DNA of 64,000 nucleotides from Variovorax paradoxus EPS (GCF_000184745.1 NC_014931.1:4030001-4094000), one strand, 5' to 3'; positions 34,076 to 42,650 are shown, numbered from the stretch's first letter. Notes: generated by a model not told the origin, from the sequence alone. Program-made: numbers and translations.

Positions 34076-34861
34076 TCAGTCGCGGATGGCTGTGCCGGCT
34101 TCGGCCGCGATCCGCCGGGCCGCTTCCAGCAGCCGGGGCGCCACGCGCTCCAGCATGACGTCCTTGGGCAGCAGGTAGGCGGGGCCGCCGCAGCTCAGCC
34201 CGTAGCGTTCGCCGCGCGGCCCCTGCAGCGCAAAGCCGAGGGCGTGGATGTGGGGATGCCACTCGCCGAACGAGCTGCAGTAGCCCAGGCGCTCGTATTC
34301 CTCGATGCCCGCCATCAGCCGCGGCGCCACGGAAAACCAGTTCTCGCCCGTCTCGATGCGGATCTGCTCCAGCAGCGCGTCGCGCTCGGCCTGCGGCAGT
34401 GCCGCCAGGTAGGCCCGGCCCGCAGCCGAAGTGGTGATCGACAGGCGCGAGCCGACCTCGATGCGCGAACTGATGAGGGCGGAACGCGGCCGCAGCGAAT
34501 CGATGACGAGCAGGTCGAGATCGTCGCGCACGCCCATGTGGATGCTGGCGCCCGCGAATTCGGACAGCTCCGTCAGGTGCGGCCGCGCCACCGTTCGCAG
34601 GTCGAAATGCAGCAGATAGCGGCTGCTCATGTCGAGCAGCGCCGGCCCGAGGCTGAAACGCTCGCTGTCGCGCGACTGGCGCAGGTAGCCGGCGCCTACC
34701 AGCGTCGCGGTCAGCCGCGAGACGGTGGCCTTGGGAATGCCCGTCGTGTCGGCCAGATCCCGGTTGCCCATCGGGGCGGCAGCCATCCCGATGGTCTTGA
34801 GCAGTGACAAGCCGCGTGCGAGCGCGCTCACTTCCTCTTTGCTGCCAACAGCTTCACTCAT
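34076..34861 (-). CDS. IclR family transcriptional regulator
   Basis: This 261-aa regulator has an N-terminal winged HTH (NRDLADTTGIPKATVSRLTATL) and the IclR effector domain (ASIHMGVRDDLDLLVIDSLR, TSAAGRAYLAALP, GLSCGGPAYLL). The start at 34861 is preferred to the ORF Met 30 residues earlier, because the shorter form fits the family and the longer one would run through the candidate operator. No metabolic gene is adjacent to suggest a ligand. Confidence 0.9.
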   Translation of the reverse strand: MSEAVGSKEEVSALARGLSLLKTIGMAAAPMGNRDLADTTGIPKATVSRLTATLVGAGYLRQSRDSERFSLGPALLDMSSRYLLHFDLRTVARPHLTELSEFAGASIHMGVRDDLDLLVIDSLRPRSALISSRIEVGSRLSITTSAAGRAYLAALPQAERDALLEQIRIETGENWFSVAPRLMAGIEEYERLGYCSSFGEWHPHIHALGFALQGPRGERYGLSCGGPAYLLPKDVMLERVAPRLLEAARRIAAEAGTAIRD

Positions 34862-34942
34862 GAAGAACCTTTTTTGTTTCCCTGACCTCTTTATTCTTGA
34901 GCAAAAACAGGTGCACAAGCCACACTTGTTGTTGCATTGTTT

Positions 34943-34957
34943 CGGAACCATGTTCCG
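34943..34957. promoter_or_regulatory. Candidate IclR operator
   Basis: CGGAAC-CAT-GTTCCG is a perfect 15-bp inverted repeat, 81 bp upstream of the iclR start. IclR-type regulators commonly bind 14-15 bp palindromes with this layout upstream of their own genes. The rest of the gap to dusA (34958-35092) shows nothing clear. Confidence 0.55.
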
Positions 34958-35092
34958 TTAAAAGACGATGAAATGCCCCGATACAGGGGCTAAAAAGGGC
35001 GTTTTCGGGCAAACAAAGACACGAAATCTCCGAGTTGGAGAAGGCCCGAGTGAGCGGTGGAAGCAGAAAGCCGGCCTCGGCGGCCGGCCCGG

Positions 35093-36067
35093 TCAGGCGG
35101 CCTGCGCGACCGGCTCGTGCGCCAGCGCCATCACCTCGTGCGGCGGACGCGTCTTCATCCGATGGTCGCTCCAGACCTGCCGCCAGCGGCGCGCACCGGG
35201 CAGGCCGTTGCGCAGGCCCAGCATGTGGCGCGCGATCGACGACCACTGCGTGCCGTGCTCGGCCGCCTCGCGAACCATGTAGTCGCACATCAGCGACTCC
35301 ACCTCTTCGCGCGTCAGCGGCTGCGGCGCGGCGCCGAAGAATTCGGCGTCCCACTCGGCCAGCCACCAGGGGTTGTGATACGCCTCCCGCCCGACCATCA
35401 CGCCATCGAGCAACCGCAGGTGTTCATGCACTTGTTCGTTGACGGAAATGCCGCCGTTGATGGAGAACTTCAGGCCTGGAAAGTCGTGCTTCAGCCGATG
35501 CACCAGCGCATAGCGCAGCGGCGGAATTTCGCGGTTCTGCTTCGGGCTCAGGCCCTGCAGCCACGCGTTGCGCGCATGGACGATGAAGGTATCGCACCCC
35601 GCCTCGCTCACTTGGCCGACGAAGTCGCGCACGAACTCGTAGCGCTCGATCTTGTCGATGCCGATGCGGTGCTTGACCGTGACGGGCACGCTCACCACAT
35701 CGACCATCGCCTTCACGCAATCGGCCACCAACTGCGGCTCGTTCATGAGGCAGGCGCCGAACGCGCCGCGCTGCACGCGCTCGCTCGGGCAGCCACAGTT
35801 GAGGTTGATCTCGTCGTAGCCCCATTCCTCGCCGAGCTTGGCGCAGTGCGCGAGGTCGGCCGGCTCGCTGCCGCCGAGTTGCAGCGCCACGGGATGTTCT
35901 TCAGCGTTGAAGCGCAGGTGCCGGGGCACGTCGCCATGCACCAGCGCGCCTGTCGTCACCATCTCGGTGTAGAGCAGCGCGTGGCGGGACATCAGGCGGT
36001 GGAAGTACCGGCAATGACGGTCCGTCCAATCCATCATCGGGGCAACGGAGATGACCTTCTCTTCCAA
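35093..36067 (-). CDS. dusA: tRNA-dihydrouridine synthase A
   Basis: DusA reduces uridines 20/20a in the tRNA D-loop using FMN and NADPH. The protein shows SVAPMMDWTDRHCRYFHRL, NLNCGCPSERVQRGAFGACLM with the catalytic Cys, TVKHRIGID, FIVHARNAWLQGLSPKQNRE and SINGGI. The start is taken as TTG at 36067 (MEEKVISVAPMMDW) with AGGA nine bases upstream, giving 324 aa; no ATG lies in a suitable place. An upstream GTC/ATC-rich reading frame is not credible as coding. Confidence 0.92.
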   Translation of the reverse strand: MEEKVISVAPMMDWTDRHCRYFHRLMSRHALLYTEMVTTGALVHGDVPRHLRFNAEEHPVALQLGGSEPADLAHCAKLGEEWGYDEINLNCGCPSERVQRGAFGACLMNEPQLVADCVKAMVDVVSVPVTVKHRIGIDKIERYEFVRDFVGQVSEAGCDTFIVHARNAWLQGLSPKQNREIPPLRYALVHRLKHDFPGLKFSINGGISVNEQVHEHLRLLDGVMVGREAYHNPWWLAEWDAEFFGAAPQPLTREEVESLMCDYMVREAAEHGTQWSSIARHMLGLRNGLPGARRWRQVWSDHRMKTRPPHEVMALAHEPVAQAA

Positions 36068-36129
36068 AACGCGTGATCCTGTGGTGTCGACATCGGCCCG
36101 GACATCGGGCAGAGAAGGCGGCGATTTTC

Positions 36130-36486
36130 TCACGCGGCCAGCGCGAGCGCCTCGGTCAACTGCTCGACCGTATAGGGCTTGCGCAGCCAGGCGGTCCCCG
36201 GCAGCGGCTTCGCCGGTTGCGCCTGCCCGGTCACGAAGATCACGGGCACGCGGTAGTCGCGCAGCAGCCGCTCGGCCAGGTCGTGCCCCGACAGTGCGGG
36301 CAGGCCGATATCGACCATCACCACATCGAAGGCGCCCTCGAAGAAGCGCGAGATCGCGGCCTCGGCGCTTTTGACGCCCGTGGCCCAGTGCCCCAGGGCC
36401 TCGAGCAGTTTCAGGGTGGCAGCGAGCGTGTCCGCGTCGTCCTCCACGAGCAGTACACGAAGCTTGGGTGGCGGGGCATTTGTCAT
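36130..36486 (-). CDS. Single-domain response regulator
   Basis: This 118-aa receiver-only protein has LRVLLVEDDADT at the N terminus, the phospho-acceptor Asp in VVMVDIGLPALSG, the conserved Thr in VIFVTGQ and the Lys in WLRKPYT. It lacks an output domain, so it probably acts in a phosphorelay or on a protein partner. No histidine kinase is in the window. It is divergent from a second receiver-only gene. Confidence 0.85.
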   Translation of the reverse strand: MTNAPPPKLRVLLVEDDADTLAATLKLLEALGHWATGVKSAEAAISRFFEGAFDVVMVDIGLPALSGHDLAERLLRDYRVPVIFVTGQAQPAKPLPGTAWLRKPYTVEQLTEALALAA

Positions 36487-36659
36487 TGCGTGACATTTTT
36501 CCAGACAACAAGGCCTGCTGCAGCCACCTGGGCCCACCACCCTACAGGGATGTACGACAGATGGCGGCGTTGTCTTACTCGGCGCCGGGAGTCCGTCCCG
36601 ACAATGACGTCCTCGGCCGAGACAAGCCGATGGACCGCACCTCGCTTTCGTACACAACA

Positions 36660-37043
36660 ATGACCCGCATCTATCTCATAGAAGACAACCCTCTGATCGC
36701 GACGACGCTGACCGACGGGCTGCAAGCATTTTCCGAATGCGATGTCATCGGCACCGCAACCACTTCCGATGAAGCCATCGACTGGCTCAAGGCCAACCCC
36801 GGCGAATGGGATGCGGCGGTGATCGATGTATTCCTCGCCAAGGGCAACGGCCTGACCGTGGCGCAATACCTGAAAGACAACAAGCTGCCCGAGCAACGTA
36901 CCGTGGTGCTCATGAACTATGCGACCTCGGAAGTGCGCGAAGGCGCGCTGTCGGCGGGCGTCGACGCTGTGTTCGACAAGTCGCTGCAACTGGAGGCCTT
37001 CTACGACTTCTGCGCGAAGCTGAACATCACGCCCCGGCGCTGA
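36660..37043 (+). CDS. Single-domain response regulator
   Basis: This 127-aa receiver-only protein has IYLIEDNPLIATTL, the phospho-acceptor Asp in AAVIDVFLAKGNG, VVLMNYATSEVREGAL (the usual Thr/Ser is Asn) and the Lys in VFDKSLQLE. The start is uncertain: ATG 36660 is chosen as the family start, while ATG 36630 would add ten residues; neither has a strong ribosome site. The unusual NYAT segment is seen instead of the common T/S-A. Confidence 0.8.
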   Translation: MTRIYLIEDNPLIATTLTDGLQAFSECDVIGTATTSDEAIDWLKANPGEWDAAVIDVFLAKGNGLTVAQYLKDNKLPEQRTVVLMNYATSEVREGALSAGVDAVFDKSLQLEAFYDFCAKLNITPRR

Positions 37044-37056
37044 CACAATCGGCCGC

Positions 37057-38796
37057 GTGCCGATCTTCAAACACTGCCTGCCCCTTGCAAACACCCTTGC
37101 AATCACTCTTGCACTGACGCTCACGCCGGCCTTCGCGCACGCGGCCGACCCGCTTCTCCTCGTCACTTCTCCTTCTGCCCTGCAAGCCGCCGAAAAATCG
37201 GGCGCCAGCTTCGCCCACTGGATCGGCGATGCGCCCGCGTCGCCCGAAGGCATCGCCACCAACCAGGCCTTGATGCGCTCTGCGGCCTGGCAATCCATCG
37301 CCACGACGCTCGGCGAAAGCCTCGCGCGCATCCAGCGCACGGACAAGCAGGCCGGCGTCGGCATCTCGCGCTATCCGCACCGGCTGTTCGATGTGCGCTG
37401 GCTCGCGAGCCCCGATGCTTTTTTCGAACTGGTCGGCGTGGCCAACCGCATGGACCGCCGGCCGTTCCAGAACGGCGCATGCGGCGAGACGCGGCTCGTG
37501 TACCGGCTCGCCTATCGCACCGCAGCCATGCAGTCGCGCCTGCCGATGACCATCAATTTGGAACTGCGCGGCGATGCACCGGATGCGAACGGAAGCTGCG
37601 CCAGCGCCGCGCGGCTTTGGCAACCGCCGCAGGCTTCGATGAAGGACGAGGCGCTCGGCCGCTGGCTGGTGTCGACAGAAGGTCCGCTCGCACCGCAGCG
37701 CCTCGCACCCGCGCGCATCGCGCAGGTCACCACCAACCTGCAGAGCGTGCGCTGGCCTTCCGCGGTGCGGCCCGATCTCGGCGGCCATGCCGAGTACATG
37801 CTGCGGGCCTTCCGATGGAACGCCGGCACGAAGCGCTTCGATGTGGCCCCGCTCGAGAACACGCCCGATGTCGCGCGCCTGAAGGCCAACGCGCCGCTGC
37901 GCAAGGAACTTCAGCAGTGGCTGCAGCAGCCCGCCAACCTGCGCGCGCTGGACGAAGCCTCGGTGCAGATTCCTGAAAAATTCCTCGCGACGGAATCAAT
38001 CTCCGTTGCGCCGCGCGGCCTTGCGCGCCTTGCGAACCGGCCGTTCGCGCAGGTCTTCTCACCCGGCGAGTGGCAGGCCGTGCCCGGCAGCCGCACGCTG
38101 CAATCGCCGCAGGCCGTGCTGCGCCGGCTCGACGATCTGAGCTGCGCGGGTTGCCACCAGAGCCGCGCGGTCGCGGGCTTTCATCTGCTGGGCATCGACC
38201 GGCGCGGCGCATCGCGCACCTTCACGACCGGCAACGCGCTCGCCTTGCCGCACTCGCCGCATCTGCAGGACGAACTGGCGCGCCGCGGCACGTATGTGCG
38301 CGCCGCGCTGTCGACGCCGCAGCCCGATCCGTTCCGGCCGCTCGCCGAGCCGGACGTTCCAAACCCCGCACCCGAGAAAGCCACCGTCGGCGCAAGCTGC
38401 GAACCCACGCGCATCACGCAGTCCGCCAACCCGTGGCTGGACCGCGCCGAAAAGCTGCCGCGCGTCGCGTGCGAAGGCGTGTTCTCCGTGTGCGAGAAAA
38501 CCTCGGTCGGCTTCCCCGGCGGCATGTGTTCGGGGCCGTGCGATCCGCTCGACAAGAACGGCACCTGCGGCGGCATCGCCATCCTCAGCGACTTCAACCA
38601 GTGCCTTGCCGCGAGCAAGCCCTTCGGTGAATGCCTCGCCAAACACACGCGCCCCGGCAACCTGCGCAGTTGCTCGGTGCAGCAGCCCTGCCGCGACGAC
38701 TACATCTGCGCACAGGCCGAGGGCCAGCCCGAGGGGCGCGGTGCGTGCATTCCGCCTTACTTCCTTTTTCAGATGCGGGTGGACGGCCACTCCTGA
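37057..38796 (+). CDS. Exported protein with a CxxCH heme-type motif
   Basis: This 579-aa protein has a signal peptide (LAITLALTLTPAFAHA, cleaved near residue 29) and starts at GTG 37057, 13 bases after the response regulator stop. A single CAGCH motif at residues 363-367 (LDDLSCAGCHQSRAVAGFHLLG) suggests covalent heme or a cytochrome-like binding site. The C-terminal 150 residues are cysteine-rich (at least twelve Cys, for example CEGVFSVCEK and CSVQQPCRDD), implying disulfides in the periplasm. I do not recognise the family. Conserved spacing of the Cys-rich region suggests it may bind a surface or metal partner. Confidence 0.7.
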   Translation: MPIFKHCLPLANTLAITLALTLTPAFAHAADPLLLVTSPSALQAAEKSGASFAHWIGDAPASPEGIATNQALMRSAAWQSIATTLGESLARIQRTDKQAGVGISRYPHRLFDVRWLASPDAFFELVGVANRMDRRPFQNGACGETRLVYRLAYRTAAMQSRLPMTINLELRGDAPDANGSCASAARLWQPPQASMKDEALGRWLVSTEGPLAPQRLAPARIAQVTTNLQSVRWPSAVRPDLGGHAEYMLRAFRWNAGTKRFDVAPLENTPDVARLKANAPLRKELQQWLQQPANLRALDEASVQIPEKFLATESISVAPRGLARLANRPFAQVFSPGEWQAVPGSRTLQSPQAVLRRLDDLSCAGCHQSRAVAGFHLLGIDRRGASRTFTTGNALALPHSPHLQDELARRGTYVRAALSTPQPDPFRPLAEPDVPNPAPEKATVGASCEPTRITQSANPWLDRAEKLPRVACEGVFSVCEKTSVGFPGGMCSGPCDPLDKNGTCGGIAILSDFNQCLAASKPFGECLAKHTRPGNLRSCSVQQPCRDDYICAQAEGQPEGRGACIPPYFLFQMRVDGHS

Positions 38797-38829
38797 GATC
38801 GCTCATTCGTTCGATATTGGCCGCATCAG

Positions 38830-38940
38830 GTTTCGGAGATTGCTTATCGCAGCGGCTTTAGCGATGCGAGCCACTTCAGCCACTGTTTCAGGAACCAGCT
38901 TGGAAAACCGCCGGGTGGCTATCGGAAAGCGCTGGATTGA
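38830..38940 (+). pseudogene. Remnant of an AraC family regulator (C-terminal HTH only)
   Basis: A 36-codon frame ending at TGA 38940 reads VSEIAYRSGFSDASHFSHCF, then RNQLGKPPGGYRKALD. This is the second helix-turn-helix of AraC regulators with its PxxYR ending. The first HTH and the ligand domain are missing: the preceding 30 bases are not recognisable and no start codon fits. The remainder of 38797-38998 holds no other gene. Confidence 0.8.
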
Positions 38941-38998
38941 GGCTTAGCTCGTTCGAGTGAGGTGTGGTCAACGCATGTACGGAGCCAATCCTTTCCAC

Positions 38999-39970
38999 TC
39001 AAGTCATCGGATAGCGCAAAGTGATTGGCTGCCTAAGCCCACGATCGGCAAAAGCCGACACATAGAAAGCACTCACTCGATCAACCAACTCGTCGCGGTG
39101 GAGCGGCGTCAAGCCAGGAAAAGGCATCGTCATCAAGCTCGTTTGAAGCAACGGATGGTCGGCATTCAAGTTCATCGAGCCGCCGGTCGCCTGCTCGTAA
39201 GCAAGTTTCAGCGTGAACAGTTCGAGGGGAAAAGATTGCGACCACCCCCCGAGATCCAGGATAGATGCGTACTGCGATGGCCTGCGCCGGTTGACAGCGT
39301 CGATTCCGTCATACCCCAGGCACTGCGCAACCCGGTAATCGCAATAGTCCACCAGTGCTGCTGCGAAGCTTGCCGGATTGTGTGCAGTGGTCAACAACGG
39401 GCCATACGCTTTCCAAGCGGAGACATCTTTGGAATCCGGCCAGCGACGAGTTGCAAGAGTGACCTGAAGCATCTCAGTGAATTCCCGGCCAGGGGTGTCA
39501 GCTTTGTAGTCGTAAGCGTTCTTGATCACACCGCCACTGAGAAAAAGATTGCACAAGTGCAGTGCGATCCAATTGGAGAACTCTGCTTCACCGCACGCTG
39601 CCGCCAAGCCCTGCCAGTTCAGCATTTCATAAAAGGCGTCGTCTGGCACCACGTCGCTCCAGTTCCCGGTCGATCGCTCGGCAAGGTCAAGCTCGACATG
39701 CCAGTAGAACAATGCAAAGGCTCGTCGAAGCAGAACATCCGCCTCGGAGGTGGCGTTCCAGCGCGCAACGATGGCAGTGCACGCCGCGTCTAATGCAATT
39801 GAGCGCGAGTACCCGATCGCTGGGCTAATTCGCCCCTGTGCGAGGTTAGCGTCAAAGCTCAAGACTGAACCGAGTGAGTGTCTTTCTCTTTCGACAAGTC
39901 CTGCTTGCTTCCAGATTGCTTGTACCGATTCAGCACGGTTGCCTTTTTCGGGTTTGATCACACGGGCCAT
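38999..39970 (-). CDS. Orphan 323-aa protein, unknown function
   Basis: The frame starts at ATG 39970 with an excellent GGAGG seven bases upstream. The protein has no signal peptide or membrane segment and is predicted mostly helical with many Trp, Tyr and Leu (FALFYWHVELDLAER, WIALHLCNLFLSGG, YGPLLTTAHNPASFAAAL). Codon use looks less GC-biased than its neighbours. It lies beside an AraC remnant, so it may be a horizontally acquired cassette gene. The helical repeat-like layout recalls Imm49-type immunity proteins, but this is a weak guess and no toxin gene is adjacent. Confidence 0.65.
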   Translation of the reverse strand: MARVIKPEKGNRAESVQAIWKQAGLVERERHSLGSVLSFDANLAQGRISPAIGYSRSIALDAACTAIVARWNATSEADVLLRRAFALFYWHVELDLAERSTGNWSDVVPDDAFYEMLNWQGLAAACGEAEFSNWIALHLCNLFLSGGVIKNAYDYKADTPGREFTEMLQVTLATRRWPDSKDVSAWKAYGPLLTTAHNPASFAAALVDYCDYRVAQCLGYDGIDAVNRRRPSQYASILDLGGWSQSFPLELFTLKLAYEQATGGSMNLNADHPLLQTSLMTMPFPGLTPLHRDELVDRVSAFYVSAFADRGLRQPITLRYPMT

Positions 39971-40235
39971 TTTTTTGCCTCCACACCGCTCATTTTGATT
40001 TTGGGATCAATGGCCACGTAGTCAACGAACTGCACGGTCCTTGGCACTGGGCACGCCTGATGCCCGCTCTTGTGATGCATGGGTTCTATGCCAGTGTCCA
40101 GTGGGCTTTACTGTTTCCTCCTTGGGCAAGTCCGAGGTCATCAAGACCAAGTTTGCCATCGGTTCTGCTGCATCGCCATGCTGGTAGGCCGCACCGGCCA
40201 CCACTGCATCGTGGCCACAAAAAACATCGCTTGCC
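39971..40235. other. Intergenic region with no convincing gene
   Basis: This 265-bp stretch separates the orphan gene from the MarR operator. A 71-codon minus-strand frame (40022-40237) starts inside the palindrome but has no ribosome binding site and no recognisable similarity. I see no RNA gene or terminator hairpin. Confidence 0.5.
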
Positions 40236-40257
40236 ATTAGATCGCATGCGATCTAAT
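40236..40257. promoter_or_regulatory. 22-bp perfect palindrome, candidate MarR/OhrR operator
   Basis: ATTAGATCGCATGCGATCTAAT is a perfect 22-bp palindrome ending nine bases before the marR start codon. Its core ATCGCATGCGAT is repeated before the hydrolase gene at 40786-40797. The position predicts autoregulation. Confidence 0.75.
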
Positions 40258-40266
40258 ATCCGGCCC

Positions 40267-40743
40267 ATGCCTTCCAAGCACCTCCCCGCCCAACCCGCCG
40301 ATGCCCCTGTGAGCGATCCGCTGGCATTGGACGAGCAGCTCTGCTTCGCCGTGTACTCCACGATGCTGAGCCTCAACAAGGTGTACCGCGGCCTGCTGCG
40401 CGACCTGGACCTGACCTACCTGCAGTACCTCGTCATGCTCGTGCTGTGGGAGAAAGATTCGGTCAACGTCTCCGAAATCTGCAAGCGCCTCGCGCTCGAA
40501 ACCACCACCCTCACCCCCTTGCTCAAGCGCCTCGAGGCGCGCGGACTCATCCAGCGCGTGCGCTCGGCATCGGACGAGCGTCAGGTCATCGTGTCGCTCA
40601 CCACAGAAGGCCGCGCGATGCACAAGGAGGCCCGCGCGTTGCCGGCCTGCGTGGCCGAAGCGATGGCGCTGGAGCCCCAGGACATCGGCAACCTGCGCGA
40701 CCAGTTGCTCGCACTGCGTTCGAACCTCGACAGGAACGCGTGA
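40267..40743 (+). CDS. MarR family regulator, OhrR-like
   Basis: This 158-aa winged-helix regulator starts LDEQLCFAVYSTMLSLNKVY, with the N-terminal Cys position and YRGLLRDLDLTYLQYLVMLVLWE that typify the organic-peroxide sensor OhrR. The HTH is LALETTTLTPLLKRLEARGL and the wing VRSASDERQVIVSLT. The start at 40267 is chosen to keep the operator out of the coding region, although ATG 40246 is in frame. Likely target genes are itself and the downstream hydrolase, which carries the same operator core. Confidence 0.88.
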   Translation: MPSKHLPAQPADAPVSDPLALDEQLCFAVYSTMLSLNKVYRGLLRDLDLTYLQYLVMLVLWEKDSVNVSEICKRLALETTTLTPLLKRLEARGLIQRVRSASDERQVIVSLTTEGRAMHKEARALPACVAEAMALEPQDIGNLRDQLLALRSNLDRNA

Positions 40744-40783
40744 TGGCTCGCCGCATCCGCCTTCCTGTTTGCTCAAGCCATTT

Positions 40784-40814
40784 ATATCGCATGCGATATT
40801 AATACATGCGATCT
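40784..40814. promoter_or_regulatory. Second MarR palindrome plus half-site
   Basis: ATATCGCATGCGATAT (40784-40799) is a perfect 16-bp palindrome sharing the 12-bp core with the marR operator. A half-site CATGCGATCT follows at 40805-40814. Together they precede the hydrolase start by about 58 bp. Confidence 0.7.
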
Positions 40815-40871
40815 GAATTCAGGCCTTCGTCTATCTCCTCCCTCTCCACCACGTCATCGAAAGAACGCACC

Positions 40872-41885
40872 ATGTCCGCCAACAGCCTGAACAATTCCAC
40901 CGCCACCCGCCGCAGCCTGCTGCTCGGTGGCGCCTCCGTTGCAGCCGGCGCCCTCGTGGGCACCGGCTTCTCGTCCGCGGCATCCGCCGCTTCCACCGCC
41001 GCGCCGAAAGCCGGCGCGGTTCCCACCTCTTCACTCAAAGGAAAGCAGACCATGAGCAACATCATCACGACCAAGGACGGCACGCAGCTCTACTTCAAGG
41101 ACTGGGGCCCCGCCACCGGCCAGCCCATCGTGTTCAGCCACGGCTGGCCGCTCAATTCCGACAGCTGGGAATCGCAGATGCTCTTCCTCGCCTCGCAGGG
41201 CTATCGCGCCGTCGCGCACGACCGCCGCGGCCACGGCCGCTCGAGCCAGCCCTGGAACGGCAACGACATGGACACCTACGCCGACGACCTCGCCACCGTC
41301 ATCGAGACGCTGGACCTGAAGAACGCCGTGCTCGTCGGCTTCTCGACCGGCGGCGGCGAAGTGGCGCGCTACATCGGCCGCCACGGCACCAAGCGCGTCG
41401 CCAAGGCCGCGCTCATCTCGGCCGTGCCGCCGCAGATGCTCAAGACCGCCGCCAACCCCGGCGGCCTGCCCATCGAAGTGTTCGACGGCCTGCGCGCCGC
41501 GCAATTGGCCAACCGCTCGCAGTTCTACAAGGACGTGCCCTCGGGCCCCTTCTTCGGCTTCAACCGTCCGGGTGCGAAGGTGTCGCAAGGCCTCATCGAT
41601 TCGTGGTGGGCGCAGGGCATGCTCGGCGGCCACAAGAACACCTACGACTCGATCAAGGCGTTCTCCGAAACCGACTTCACCGAAGACCTGAAGAAGTTCG
41701 ACGTGCCCACGCTCATCATCCACGGCGACGACGACCAGATCGTGCCGATCGGCGCCGCGGGCCTGGCCTCGGCCAAGCTGGTGAAGAACAACAAGCTCAT
41801 CGTCTACCCCGGCGCGCCGCACGGCCTGACCGACACGCACAAGGACAAGTTCAACGCCGACCTGCTGGCGTTCATCAAGTCCTGA
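40872..41885 (+). CDS. Alpha/beta hydrolase, non-heme chloroperoxidase type, with Tat signal
   Basis: This 337-aa protein begins with a twin-arginine signal ([19 protein letters not shown]) followed by a typical chloroperoxidase/esterase core. The oxyanion region is [13 protein letters not shown], the nucleophile elbow GFSTGG (Ser158 of the precursor), and the acid and His come from HGDDDQIVP and GAPHGLT. Non-heme haloperoxidases of this type perhydrolyse acids or detoxify peroxides. An internal ATG at 41052 coincides with the usual start of cytosolic relatives and has its own AAAGGA nine bases upstream. Regulation by the upstream OhrR-like protein fits a peroxide role. Confidence 0.88.
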   Translation: MSANSLNNSTATRRSLLLGGASVAAGALVGTGFSSAASAASTAAPKAGAVPTSSLKGKQTMSNIITTKDGTQLYFKDWGPATGQPIVFSHGWPLNSDSWESQMLFLASQGYRAVAHDRRGHGRSSQPWNGNDMDTYADDLATVIETLDLKNAVLVGFSTGGGEVARYIGRHGTKRVAKAALISAVPPQMLKTAANPGGLPIEVFDGLRAAQLANRSQFYKDVPSGPFFGFNRPGAKVSQGLIDSWWAQGMLGGHKNTYDSIKAFSETDFTEDLKKFDVPTLIIHGDDDQIVPIGAAGLASAKLVKNNKLIVYPGAPHGLTDTHKDKFNADLLAFIKS

Positions 41886-41909
41886 TCGAGCGATCGGCCC
41901 GGTGCGGCA

Positions 41910-42650
41910 TCAGGCGAGATAGCCACCGTCCGCGGTGAGCGCCGCGCCCGTCACGAAGCCCGCATCGGGCCCCGCGAGGTACGCCACGAGGCTGGCGATC
42001 TCGCTGTCCTTTCCCATGCGCCCCAGGGCGATCAGCGGGCGCACGCGTTCCCCGATCTCGCCCTGCGGCGACATGTCGGTGTCGGTCGGCCCCGGCTGCA
42101 CCACGTTCACCGTGATGCCGCGCGGGCCCAGGTCGCGCGCCAGGCCGCGCGTGAGCGAAGCCACCGCGCCCTTGGTCATGCTGTAGACCGACGAGCCCGC
42201 GAAGCCGCTGCGGTCCGCCGTCACGCTGCCGATGGTGATCACGCGCCCACCCTCGCCCATGTGCGGCACCGCGGCCTGCGTGGCAACGAACACGGCGCGC
42301 ACGTTGACAGCCACCATGCGGTCGAAGTCGGCCAGCGCGTAGTTGTCGACCATGCCGTGAATCAGGATGCCGGCGCTGTTGACCAGCACGTCGAGTCGAC
42401 CGAAGGCCTCCACCGTTCGCGACACCGCCTGCTGCACCGCTTGCGCGTCGGCGCTGTCGGCCTTGATGGCCAGCACCTTGCCGCCCTGCGATGCGATCTC
42501 GGCCTCGAGCGCCTTCGCCTTTTCTTCGGATGCTGCATAGGTGAATGCGACGGCAGCGCCGTCCTTCGCGAGGCGGCGCACGATGGCCGCGCCAATACCG
42601 CGAGAGCCGCCGGTGACCAATGCGGCCTTGCCGCTCAATGCTGAAGACAT
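41910..42650 (-). CDS. SDR family oxidoreductase
   Basis: This 246-aa short-chain dehydrogenase has the cofactor motif VTGGSRGIGAAIV, the NSAG structural motif, catalytic Ser and SVYSMTK (YxxxK), and the PGPTDTDMSP loop. The pattern is that of 3-oxoacyl-ACP reductase-like, probably NADP-dependent enzymes of unknown substrate. It starts at 42650. It lies downstream of a TetR gene on the same strand, and both promoters share a 17-bp box, so it is the likely target of that regulator. Confidence 0.9.
   Translation of the reverse strand: MSSALSGKAALVTGGSRGIGAAIVRRLAKDGAAVAFTYAASEEKAKALEAEIASQGGKVLAIKADSADAQAVQQAVSRTVEAFGRLDVLVNSAGILIHGMVDNYALADFDRMVAVNVRAVFVATQAAVPHMGEGGRVITIGSVTADRSGFAGSSVYSMTKGAVASLTRGLARDLGPRGITVNVVQPGPTDTDMSPQGEIGERVRPLIALGRMGKDSEIASLVAYLAGPDAGFVTGAALTADGGYLA

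Noticed and set aside
40022..40237. A 71-codon minus-strand frame starting in the marR palindrome
   Set aside because: It has no ribosome site, no recognisable domain and starts inside the operator.
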